64,000 nt of DNA from Streptomyces shenzhenensis (GTDB lineage Bacteria; Actinomycetota; Actinomycetes; Streptomycetales; Streptomycetaceae). Shown in pieces: positions 7,999-17,200 of this stretch; position 1 is the stretch's first letter, and each line of letters starts with the position of its first letter. Made by a program: the position numbers and the translations under genes. The stretch lies in contig NZ_JAJONF010000013.1 in assembly GCF_021462265.1 (NCBI RefSeq), positions 159,617 through 223,616 of the forward strand, read 5' to 3'. The notes beneath the pieces are model-generated. The model was not told the DNA's origin. It saw nothing but the letters and a program-made list of their open reading frames with translations, and ran no database searches.

Positions 7999-10900
7999 CG
8001 CTGTGCCTTCCTGGCCGTGTCGGCCGTGAGGGGCCCGTACTCGTCACTGTCCACGGTGGTCGCCGTGTCGGGGTCGGCGTCGGACTCGGTCGCGGGCGTG
8101 CCGAACGTCCAGTCGGGTCCGCCGCCCGAGGGTTCTTCCAGGAATGCTCCGCCGCCGGGCAGGAGCAGGTTGATCTCGTTCTCCGTCTCACGCATCGACA
8201 TGCCGACGGTCAGTTCGGTCCACCGTGATCCGTCGGCGCGCCTGAGCAGTCCGTTCACGACGGTCGTCTTGTGCTTCTCCTTGCGGTAGCCGAGCGCTGA
8301 GGTGCTCTCGTCGCGCTTGCGGCGCCATTCGTCCTTCAGCCGGTCCAGCCGTTCGCTCAGGTACTGGCGGGGCTGGTCGCCGCCCACCCGTTCGGCGCGT
8401 TCCAGAAGCCGCCGTTCGACGTCCTGCGCGAGCGGCCCGTCGAGGTCGACGTGGTGGGCGTCGAGGTTGCGGGAGGTGTCGTAGGTCGCGTGCCGCAGCG
8501 CGGCGACGTAGGTGGCGGCGACGCCCCGGTCGAGTGCGCGGCGGGTGTACGGGGTGACGGACAGTGCCTCCACCTGGCGGTAGAACGTCGCGTGGTAGTG
8601 CTCGAAGTCCTCGTAGTGCGCGAGGTCGCGGGGCCGCGACCAGTTGTAGAGGGTCACCACCAGACCTGGGCGCCTGGCGTCACGGCCGACCCGAGAGGAC
8701 GCCTGGATGTACTCGGCGGTGTTCTTGGGCTGGCCGACGACCAGCATCAGGCCGAAGCGGGAGACGTCGACACCGACCTGCAGCATGGAGGTGGCGAGGA
8801 CCACGTCGACGGCCTGTCGGACGGCCGGTGTCATGGAGGCGCGGGGTTCGCGCTTCTCTTTCATGGCGGTCGCGTACTCGCGGATGAAGGCGCGCCGCCG
8901 CACGGACGTGTCACGCTCGGGGTCGAACTCGATCTCCAGCCGTTTCAGGGCGGCTCCGATGTCCGCCGAGGAGATACGGGAGGTCAGCTCCTGGATGCTG
9001 AGCATCCCCGTTCTGCTCACGATGCGGTCCGAGAGCGTGTCCTGGCCCTTGCGGCTGCCGTTGGCACGCACCCGGGTGGTGATGTCGTCGTCCATGTACC
9101 TTCGCATGCCGGCGAGTTCGCGGGTCGCGTTGAAGTAGCCGACGAGGGTCATGTACGGGTCCGCGGGGCTGCCGTAGTCGTCGAACAGCTGCTGTCCCGC
9201 GAGCAGCAGGATCTCCGCGACGCGGATCTCGGCGGCTTTCAGTCGTGTTCCGTGCGCGCACACGCCGAGGTAGCGACGGCCCGGGTTCTCCCGGCTCAGT
9301 TCCACCTGCCGCGAGAAGAAGGTGTCGCCGACGTCCAGCACCTGGGGCGGGAAGACGGCGACCTCGCGGCCGAAGACACCGCGCACCTGGTCGGCGGCCC
9401 GCTTGGTGGTCGCGGTGGAGGCGACGATCTTGGGGCCGGTCTCTTGGCGCCGGCCGTGGGCGTCGGTGAAGCTCCACGTGCACAACTGGTCGACGGCGCC
9501 TTCGAAGAGGCCCACGGTGGTGCCGAGTGCCCCGGATATCAGGTGCAGCTCGTCCTGGATGATCAGGTCCGGCGGCCGCAGACGGGTGACGGGTTGGGCG
9601 GTGACGCCGGGCAGGGCGCCCCGGGCGTTGTGCCGGCCACCGCAGCCCGTCTTGGCGTCCAGGTCGTCGTGCCGGTACCCGTGGCGGGGGCAGAGCTCGG
9701 TGACCCTGCCGAACAGCAGGCCCGCGTAGCCGTTCCAGGGGAGCTGGGCGAACTTGTCGACCGTGGCGATCAGCAGCGAGGGCGCCAGCCGGTAGATCTC
9801 CTCGTCGACGGTGAGGACCGGGATCCCCTCCCCGAGCGATTCGCGACGGGAGAAGGGGCAGCTGTCCTGCCCCTCCCCGCGCGGGCAGTACAGCAGGATG
9901 CGGCGGCGGCCTTCGTCGTACTCCATGTTCGAGCGGGCCGTCAGTCCGCTGCCGCACCAGGGGCAGGTGAGGACCTGCAGGACGCGGGCGTACTTGTCGC
10001 TGGCGCTCTCCTTGGCCTCGGCGATCTGTTCCTTCGCCTCGTCGAACCAGTTCGGCGAGACGGAGGTGCCCACCCAGAGTCCGATGCGGAAGGGAGTGGA
10101 GCCCCAGCGCCGGTCCCGTGCGAACTCCTCGCGGCGCAGCACCTCGCAGGCGCTCACCAGGGCGGCGGCGCGCTGGAACTGTTGGGCGGTCAGCAGTCGC
10201 AGGGTGTAGCGCATGAGCACGCCCACCCCGGCCTCGCCGCTGCGGGCCTCGGCTCCCGAGCCGATCGTTCCCTGCAGGCGTCTCAGCGCGAAGGTGTAGG
10301 CGGCCAGGCCCAGATACGCCTCGGTCTTGCCGCCACCGGTCGGGAAGAAGAGCAGATCGACGAGGGCTGCCCGGCCGGTGCCGCGGTGCGGGTGTCCGGG
10401 CTGGGTGAGGGAGGCGATGTTCAACAGTACGAAGGCGAGCTGGAACGGGCGCCAACTGGCTGCCGTTTTGCCCTTGGCATGCACCTCCTCCTGGGCCTCC
10501 CGATAGGAAAGGGGGTCGTTCTCACGGCCGGCGCGGGCGGCCGCGACGGCGGTGTTGCGCCGCTGCAGGGCCATGGCCCGGTTGGCGAACCGGAAGGCCG
10601 CCAGGGCCGTTTCGTCGGCCAGGAGCCGGTCGATGCCGAGGGTGATGCGGTCACAGACCTCGAGTGCCTGCTCGATCGCGACCTCGGCCGATTCGCGCAG
10701 GTCGCCGGGGAGTGAGCGGGCTGCCCGGCGCTGCTGCTCCAGCCAGGCGCCGTACCCGTCGGCCAGCGGTGCCAGGGCCGCGCCGAGATCGGCCCGGCGG
10801 TCGGGCACGGCGAGCGCGGCCAGTTCGTCCATGCCCAACTCCAGCCCGCGGAGCAGGTCCTGGTCCTCGAGTGCCGGAGCGGTCGTCGCCCTCACGTCGT

Positions 10901-11822
10901 ACTCGGGAAGCCAGACGGTCGTCAGCCGGTGGGCATTGCGTTCGCCGGCGCGGACGTGCGCGTGCACGGCCACGTTGCGGCCCTTGGCGTGGCTCAGGCT
11001 GTCCCGGTAGAGGAGACGCAGCCGCCGTTCCTCGGAGTCCTCGGGCACTTTGCCGCCGGCCGTGTCGAGGGGATCGTCGACCGGCAGGAAGACGGCGGCC
11101 TGGTCGTCGGGAAAGGCGGTGACGTCGATCTCGGCCTGGAAGAGCCAGTGGGCGTCGCGTGCGTCCCGGCTGTCCGGCTGCCGGTTCACCAGGGCCAGCT
11201 CGACTATCCGCAGGTCCTCGGCGTCCGCGCGACCCGTGTGCCGGCGTACCTGCACGTCGAGGACGACGGCTTCGCCGTCGAGTTCGACGGCCCGGTCGCT
11301 CCCGCCGGTCACGTCGATGTCCACCAGGTGCTCGACGGGCCGACGCGACCAGACCCTGCGGGTCGTCCCCCGCTCGGTGGCTTCCTCCGACTGCGTGTAC
11401 CGCCCCCAGCGGACCACGGCACTGAGCGTGCCGACGGATGCCGGGACGGTGAAGGACAGCCCCATGGACGACGCCCAGATGTGCCCGGCGGCCTGCGGGC
11501 TCAGCCGGTCCTGCAGAGCACTGTCGTCACCTTCCTGCTCGTCGCCCGACTCGCCGTCCGCGCTCTGTGCCGCCGCCCGGGCGATCCCTTCCGTGGTGAC
11601 GGCCTGGGGGCGGGGACCGAGCATGCCGACCAGGTAACGGTCGCGCGGCCCGGAGGAGGCGCTCGGCAGGGTCTCCGTCTCGCCGTCCCACGGACCGAGC
11701 AGGTCCCGGCGGATGTAGGTCACAAGTGCGTCCCGGACCTCGTAGGAGTCCCCGGCCCGGAATGTCTGGGGAACTTCGTCGAGCGGGTGCGGGACAGCGG
11801 CCTGGGCAGGCTGGGCCGGCAT
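7995..11822 (-). CDS. drmA: DISARM helicase DrmA
   Basis: A 1275-residue SF2 helicase. Walker A is FFPTGGGKTEAY at about residue 490, and a DExH-type motif reads QDELHLISG. STATTKRA is motif III and ASSRVGRDARRP is motif VI. A probable zinc knuckle (CPWCGSGL) lies between the RecA-like halves. DrmA is the core DISARM helicase, which together with DrmB blocks or unwinds unmodified phage or plasmid DNA. The gene opens the drmA-drmB-drmC operon. A 17-bp shared palindrome and a good promoter (TTGTGT, 17 bp, TATATT on the minus strand at 11917-11889) lie ~70-95 bp upstream, in the gap shared with the divergent UvrD-like gene. Confidence 0.93.
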   Translation of the reverse strand: MPAQPAQAAVPHPLDEVPQTFRAGDSYEVRDALVTYIRRDLLGPWDGETETLPSASSGPRDRYLVGMLGPRPQAVTTEGIARAAAQSADGESGDEQEGDDSALQDRLSPQAAGHIWASSMGLSFTVPASVGTLSAVVRWGRYTQSEEATERGTTRRVWSRRPVEHLVDIDVTGGSDRAVELDGEAVVLDVQVRRHTGRADAEDLRIVELALVNRQPDSRDARDAHWLFQAEIDVTAFPDDQAAVFLPVDDPLDTAGGKVPEDSEERRLRLLYRDSLSHAKGRNVAVHAHVRAGERNAHRLTTVWLPEYDVRATTAPALEDQDLLRGLELGMDELAALAVPDRRADLGAALAPLADGYGAWLEQQRRAARSLPGDLRESAEVAIEQALEVCDRITLGIDRLLADETALAAFRFANRAMALQRRNTAVAAARAGRENDPLSYREAQEEVHAKGKTAASWRPFQLAFVLLNIASLTQPGHPHRGTGRAALVDLLFFPTGGGKTEAYLGLAAYTFALRRLQGTIGSGAEARSGEAGVGVLMRYTLRLLTAQQFQRAAALVSACEVLRREEFARDRRWGSTPFRIGLWVGTSVSPNWFDEAKEQIAEAKESASDKYARVLQVLTCPWCGSGLTARSNMEYDEGRRRILLYCPRGEGQDSCPFSRRESLGEGIPVLTVDEEIYRLAPSLLIATVDKFAQLPWNGYAGLLFGRVTELCPRHGYRHDDLDAKTGCGGRHNARGALPGVTAQPVTRLRPPDLIIQDELHLISGALGTTVGLFEGAVDQLCTWSFTDAHGRRQETGPKIVASTATTKRAADQVRGVFGREVAVFPPQVLDVGDTFFSRQVELSRENPGRRYLGVCAHGTRLKAAEIRVAEILLLAGQQLFDDYGSPADPYMTLVGYFNATRELAGMRRYMDDDITTRVRANGSRKGQDTLSDRIVSRTGMLSIQELTSRISSADIGAALKRLEIEFDPERDTSVRRRAFIREYATAMKEKREPRASMTPAVRQAVDVVLATSMLQVGVDVSRFGLMLVVGQPKNTAEYIQASSRVGRDARRPGLVVTLYNWSRPRDLAHYEDFEHYHATFYRQVEALSVTPYTRRALDRGVAATYVAALRHATYDTSRNLDAHHVDLDGPLAQDVERRLLERAERVGGDQPRQYLSERLDRLKDEWRRKRDESTSALGYRKEKHKTTVVNGLLRRADGSRWTELTVGMSMRETENEINLLLPGGGAFLEEPSGGGPDWTFGTPATESDADPDTATTVDSDEYGPLTADTARKAQR

Positions 11823-11897
11823 GCGGTGGGTCCTTTCGGACAGGTCCGTTGCGATTCGGGCGGGTGGCGATGGTGTGACGGCATCAGAAATATAGAT

Positions 11898-11914
11898 TGT
11901 TGACTGAGTTCACA
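11898..11914 (+). promoter_or_regulatory. Shared 17-bp palindrome, site 1 (drmA / UvrD-helicase promoters)
   Basis: The site reads TGTTGACTGAGTTCACA. It matches the nine-member island consensus and has the invariant GTTCACA arm. On the minus strand, TTGTGT (11917-11912) and TATATT (11894-11889) give a -35/-10 pair with 17-bp spacing directed at drmA. The site also lies between ATTGT and ACAAT arms (11896-11918). It sits in the divergent gap to the UvrD-like gene, so it could control both. Confidence 0.7.
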
Positions 11915-12004
11915 CAATGATTCCCGAAGGCTCCGTCGCCCGGCATCCCGATCAGTCTCTAGTCTGGTGCTCGCCCACCGCCCGCCCGTGACCCGAGGAC
12001 GCCC

Positions 12005-14176
12005 ATGCCCCGTCTCGCCCTCTCCGACGACTTCGTCGCGGACCTGATCTCGTTGCAGAGACCGGTTCAGAAGGACGTCAACGACGCGATCCAGATGTTC
12101 CGGGGCCTGACCGTGCCTCAGCTGCACTCCAGCAAGGGCATGCATCTGGAGAAGCTCGAAGGAGCGCGCGACCCCCGGATCCGCACGATCCGGATCACCC
12201 GGTTCTACCGGGGGGTCCTCCTCGCCCCGGACGACGGGAGCGGATTGTACACACTGCTGCGGGTCGCACCGCACGACGAGGCGATCAACTGGGCCTGCAA
12301 GCGCGCCTACTCGGTCAACGGGGCCACCGGCGGACTGGAGGTCCGCAATGTCGAGGCGCTCGAACAGATGGAGACCTACTTCGAGACGAAGGCGGTCGAG
12401 ACACCGGCACGTCTGTTCGCTCAGTACTCCGACACCGTGCTGCGCGATCTGGGCATCGACGATCAGGTGCTGCGGCTGGCGCGGGTGTGCGTCACGGTGG
12501 ACGACCTCACGGTCATGGCGCCGCCCATGATGCCCGCCGACCAGTACGAGGTGCTGGAGTACCTGGCGGCCGAATACTCGCCCGAGGACGTCTGGGAGCA
12601 GTTGATCGCTCCGCGCGGGCAGACGGTTCGCACGGCCGAGGACCGGCCGGCCGTCACGCTCAGCGAGGCGATCCTCAACACGCCCGACCGCATCGTGGAA
12701 GTCACCGGCCCCGGTGAGCTGGAGCGCATCCTCACCGAGGACTTCACCCGTTGGCGTGTCTTCCTGCATCCCACCCAGCGCCGGTACGCCTATCATCCCG
12801 GATTCAACGGACCGGCTCAGGTGACGGGCGGCCCGGGCACCGGCAAGACCGTCGTCGCGCTGCACCGGGTCCGGCATCTGCTGCGCTCCGGGCACGAGAG
12901 TGACCGGATCCTGCTCACCACCTTCACCAACGCCATGGCGGCCGCCCTGCGGGACAGCCTCGCACTGCTGCTCGGCGACGCCGACGCCCACTTGCTCGAC
13001 CGGGTCGACGTCACGACGGTGGACTCGCTGGCCGCCCGGGTCATACGGGAGGCGAGGGGCAGCTCACCGAAGCCCTTGTCGGCGGCGGCCGAGAAAAGCG
13101 CCTGGACCCGTGCCGCCGCCCGCGAGGACCTGCCATGGTCGGAGCGCTTCCTCTCCCAGGAGTTCCGCAGCGTCGTCCTGGCTCAAGGCCTGCGGACGCC
13201 CGAGGAGTATCTGCGCTGCGTGCGCAGGGGGCGCGGCACGCAGGTCGGACGGGTGCAGCGAGCGCGGCTGTGGCGGGTGATGGAGCGGTTCACGGCGGAC
13301 CTGACCGCGCGCGACTCGGCGACGTACACGATGCTCTGTGACCAGGCCGCCCGGATCCTGGCCGACAAGGGGCCGCGCTACCGGCACGTCGTGGTGGACG
13401 AGGCACAGGACCTGCACCCGGCCCAGTGGCGGGTGCTGCGCGCCTGCGTCGCCGAACAGGCCGACGACCTGTTCCTCGTCGGTGATCCTCACCAGCGCAT
13501 CTACGACTCGCGGGTCTCGCTCCGCTCGCTGGGCGTCCAGGTGCGGGGGCGCACGTCCCGCCTGCGTGTCAACTACCGCAGCACCGAGGAGATCCTGCGC
13601 TGGTCGGCGTCGCTCCTGGACGGTCAGCCGGTGGGCCGGCTCGGTGAGGACGACGACGAAGAAGGCGGCCGCGACTCGCTGCACGGCTACCGTTCCGAGC
13701 TGCACGGCCGCGTTCCGGTGGCCCGGGGCCATGCCAGTCAGGACGACGAACTGCGGGCGCTGGTGGAGCAGATCCGGGTCTGGGTGGACCAGGACGGCGT
13801 GAGGCCCTCCGAGGTGGCGGTGTGCGCCCGGTTCAACACGCTGGTTGACGCGGTCGTCACGCGTCTGCGCCGGGAGGGGGTACCGGCGGTCGCGGTCAGG
13901 GACGACCCGGGGCCGGAGGTGTCCGGTGTGCGCGTGGCGACGATGCACGCGATGAAGGGACTGGAGTTCCGCTGCGTGGCCGTCGTGGGCGTGACGTCGA
14001 GCGTGCTCCCCTTCGCTCCGCAGGTGACGCCCGCCGACGAGGACGTCGTTCAGCACCGCTCCGATCTGCTGGCCGAGCACTGCCTGCTCTTCGTCGCCTG
14101 CACACGGGCACGTGACGCGCTGGCCATCTCCTGGAGCGGTCAGCGCAGCCGCCTGCTGGACCCGGTCGCCGACTGA
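12005..14176 (+). CDS. UvrD-family helicase with N-terminal ParE/RelE-like domain
   Basis: A 723-residue protein. Residues 1-~110 resemble a ParE/RelE toxin fold (EKLEGARDPRIRTIRITRFYR and VAPHDEAINWACKR). Residues ~260-715 are an SF1A helicase: Walker A GGPGTGKT near 277, motif II VVVDEAQDLHPAQW, VGDPHQRIYDS, VNYRSTEE, motif V ATMHAMKGLEF and motif VI ACTRARDAL. The toxin-like domain probably serves as a ribosome or nucleic-acid binding module rather than an active toxin (inference). GAGGA lies 6 bp before ATG 12005. It is divergent from drmA across site 1 and convergent with the giant helicase gene. It is a plausible accessory to DISARM but not part of the described core. Confidence 0.85.
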   Translation: MPRLALSDDFVADLISLQRPVQKDVNDAIQMFRGLTVPQLHSSKGMHLEKLEGARDPRIRTIRITRFYRGVLLAPDDGSGLYTLLRVAPHDEAINWACKRAYSVNGATGGLEVRNVEALEQMETYFETKAVETPARLFAQYSDTVLRDLGIDDQVLRLARVCVTVDDLTVMAPPMMPADQYEVLEYLAAEYSPEDVWEQLIAPRGQTVRTAEDRPAVTLSEAILNTPDRIVEVTGPGELERILTEDFTRWRVFLHPTQRRYAYHPGFNGPAQVTGGPGTGKTVVALHRVRHLLRSGHESDRILLTTFTNAMAAALRDSLALLLGDADAHLLDRVDVTTVDSLAARVIREARGSSPKPLSAAAEKSAWTRAAAREDLPWSERFLSQEFRSVVLAQGLRTPEEYLRCVRRGRGTQVGRVQRARLWRVMERFTADLTARDSATYTMLCDQAARILADKGPRYRHVVVDEAQDLHPAQWRVLRACVAEQADDLFLVGDPHQRIYDSRVSLRSLGVQVRGRTSRLRVNYRSTEEILRWSASLLDGQPVGRLGEDDDEEGGRDSLHGYRSELHGRVPVARGHASQDDELRALVEQIRVWVDQDGVRPSEVAVCARFNTLVDAVVTRLRREGVPAVAVRDDPGPEVSGVRVATMHAMKGLEFRCVAVVGVTSSVLPFAPQVTPADEDVVQHRSDLLAEHCLLFVACTRARDALAISWSGQRSRLLDPVAD

Positions 14177-14184
14177 GACACCGC

Positions 14185-14219
14185 GGCCCTGTCACCTGTG
14201 CGGTACGGGTGACAGGGCC
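14185..14219. terminator. Bidirectional terminator hairpin
   Basis: A perfect 12-bp stem, GGCCCTGTCACC (14185-14196) with GGTGACAGGGCC (14208-14219), and an 11-nt loop. It lies in the 57-bp gap between the convergent UvrD-like and giant helicase genes, so it can serve both. There is no long T-run, as is usual in Streptomyces. Confidence 0.8.
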
Positions 14220-14233
14220 GACGGTCGGAGAGC

Positions 14234-17200
14234 TCAGGCTCTTATCTCCCGGACGACGACCGTGCGCCTCTTGCCCAGGGACGCGTCGTACGAGATCTCG
14301 CGTCCGGTGGGCTGCCACATCAGCGCATGGCCGAGGGGGGACGACGGGGAGACGATGTCCGCCTCCTCGGTGGGCAGTTCGGCGACGGTGTACAGGGTCT
14401 CCTCGTCGATGTCACCGTCGAACTCCAGGACCAGAAGCGCGCCCGGGATCACCACGTCCGGCGCGGTCGTCTCCCGCCCGATGCCGACGGAGTCGAGGAA
14501 CATCCGCAGGAAGGTGAGACGCTTCGCGCGCCGGTCACGCTGGTCGGCCCGTGTCCTCCTGAGGAAGACGAGTTGCGCCGCGTCGGCCCCGTCGGGAGTG
14601 TCGTCGGGAGCATCGAGAGCCGCCTGCAGTTGCTGCGCCTCCCGCACCAGCCGCTGAAAGGCCGCGGCGGGGATCTGCCGGACCGGCAGTGAGCTCCGCG
14701 TGGCCGGGCCCGGCCCGGCCGGCGCGACGCCGGGCTCCGCCGGCCGGGCGGGGCCCCCGGAGGGGCCGGTGTCGGCGCGGTTCTTCGACGACACCCCGGA
14801 CGACACCCCGGACGGCATCGCCGCAGCGGACATCGCCTCCGTGGCCGGACCGTGCAGCAACCCGCGCGGATCCACGGGCGCCGGTACGGCCTCCACGTCG
14901 GTGGCCACCGTCGCCGTTCCCGTGCCGCCCGAGTCCTCGCTCGGTTCGCTCCCGCGCTCGGTCGCCGCGCCTTCGTCGTCCGGCTCCGTGCCGGCGCGCC
15001 CGGTGTCGGCCGCGGTGCCCGACTGCTCCGTCTCCTCCCGCACCGGCTCGATGCCCAGCCGTTCCAGCTCGGCCCACAGGGGCGCCAGCGCCTGCTCGCG
15101 GTCGAGGTGGAATCGGCTGCCCCGGATCCGGACGAACGTCCAGTCGACGCGTTCGAGGTCGCGCTGCCTGGCCGCCGCGGTGGAGGCGTCCTCGCCCTCG
15201 GCGAAGGCGTCACCGTCGCAGGCGACCGCGAGCCGGCGCGTCCCGCCCTCCACCACCAGATCGAGGGTGTGGCGCCCCACCTTGTATCCCGGGCGGACCC
15301 GGTAGCCCCGAGCCGTCAGTTCCAGGTACACCTGCTGCTGGAACAGGCTGTCGAACGCTTCGTGCCTGACGTCGGGCAGGACCTCTCTCTCGACCGCGGC
15401 GGTGTCCTCCTCCGCGGGCCGGGTGAGGTGGTCGAGCCACCGTCGGCGCAGGTCGTTCTCGTGGAACTGTTCGGCGCGCGCGCTGTGGAACACCCACACC
15501 TGGTCCTGGGCGCGCGAGGCCGCCACGTTGATCCGTTGCTCGTAGGTCTTGCCGTTGAACCCTCCCGGCACGGACCCGGCGCCCGTGGACGGTGAGTTGA
15601 CGCAGGAGACGAACATGACGTGCCGCTCGTCGCCCTGGAAGTCCTCGGCGTCGCCGACCCGGATGCGGCGCGCCTCGCGCTGCTCGTAGTCGAGGCGGTC
15701 GGCCAGCAGGTTCTCCAGTTCGGTCAGGTGGCCCTTGCCCGCGCGGAGGCTGATGATCCCCATGGTCTTCCCGTCGTAGGCGGGGTCGGTGCAGCACCGC
15801 ACGACGGCGTCGACGAGTGCCTCGGCCTCGGCGGGGTTGCACAGCCGGGAGTTGACGCCGAGGGCTTCACCGTGTTCGACGTGCACGGTGCGGACCGGGG
15901 GCAGCCGGTCGGCCCCGTACTGCCGCAGGGGCAGCAGATGGCGGTTGTAGCAGAGGTCGTTGGAGAAGGAGATGATCTCCGGCATGCACCGGAAGTGCTC
16001 CTTGAGCATGAGGGTGCCGCGGCCCGCCGAAAGCGCTTCGGTGAGGTCGAAGAAGCTGGAGTCGGGGCCGAACAGGCTGCGGACGTCCGGTTCCAGCGCG
16101 GTGAGCAGGCGGTCCCTGAGGTGGAAGTACTCGTCCTGCTTGAGGCCGACGTTGGACGGGCTGACCTGCTTGCTGTCGCCGACGACGACCATCCGGTCGG
16201 CGAGCCAGCTCAGCAGCATGGCCTCCAGGCCGGACTGGCTGGCCTCGTCGACGATCACGACGTCGAACATGCCGGGCCGGTCCATGGGCACCGTCTCGGC
16301 GACCTGGTGCAACGGCATGATCCACGCCGGTACCGCCGTCTGCGCCTTGCGCAGGGCGGCCTGGGCGTCGCGCCGGTAGCGGTGCTGGTACTTGCCCTTG
16401 ATGCGCCGGGCGGCCTGCTGGTAGGCGCTGAGCGCCCGGGACTGGTCGCCGGTGAGCAGGCCGAGGCAGCGGTGCCAGGCGCGGGCGGCGGCGAGCCGGG
16501 CGAGCATGATGCGGGCCTCGTCGTCCGCCTCCGTCAGCCGCTTGCGCAGGGCGCGTTCGGCCTCGGGGTCGGTCAGCCGCTTCATGCGCTCCCGCCACGC
16601 GGACCAGGCCCAGGCCTCGGCCAGCGCCGGCAGCCAGGTCTCCCAGGCGGTGTCCTCGTGCGTGGTCGTGACGCGCTCGGCCAGAGCCGGGAACGCCTCG
16701 CGGACACAGGTGAGGGCCGTGTCGTGTTCGGCCCGCAGCCGCGCGGCCTCCCGCACCTCGGCCATCTCTTCGCTGAACGAGCGGTAACCTTCGGGGTCCC
16801 GGTCGCGTACGGCGTCCAGGGCGCGCACGACCGCGGGTGCGGCACCGGGCCGGTCGCTCCAGGCGCGCAGCAGTTCCTCGGTGTCCGCGACGACCTTGCG
16901 GGACCCTTCGGCCGCGCGCAGCGTCGTCGCCGCACGCAGCAGGGTGCGCACGGCGTGCTCGACGGGGGCGTTGTGCCAGGTGGCGACGGCGAGCCCCGGT
17001 GAGGTGGCCGCGGCGGTCAGGACGTCGGTACGTGCGGCGGCGACGGCGAGCAGCGCGTCGAGCACCTCCGCCTCCTGACGCAGCCGTGCGAGGCGCGGCC
17101 CGTGTCCGTGCCAGGCGGCGGCCGGAGTGCCCCACTCGGACTCCACCTGAGCCAGACGCAGTTCGAGCTGGACACGGGCGAGGACGACAGCCGCCGTCGG

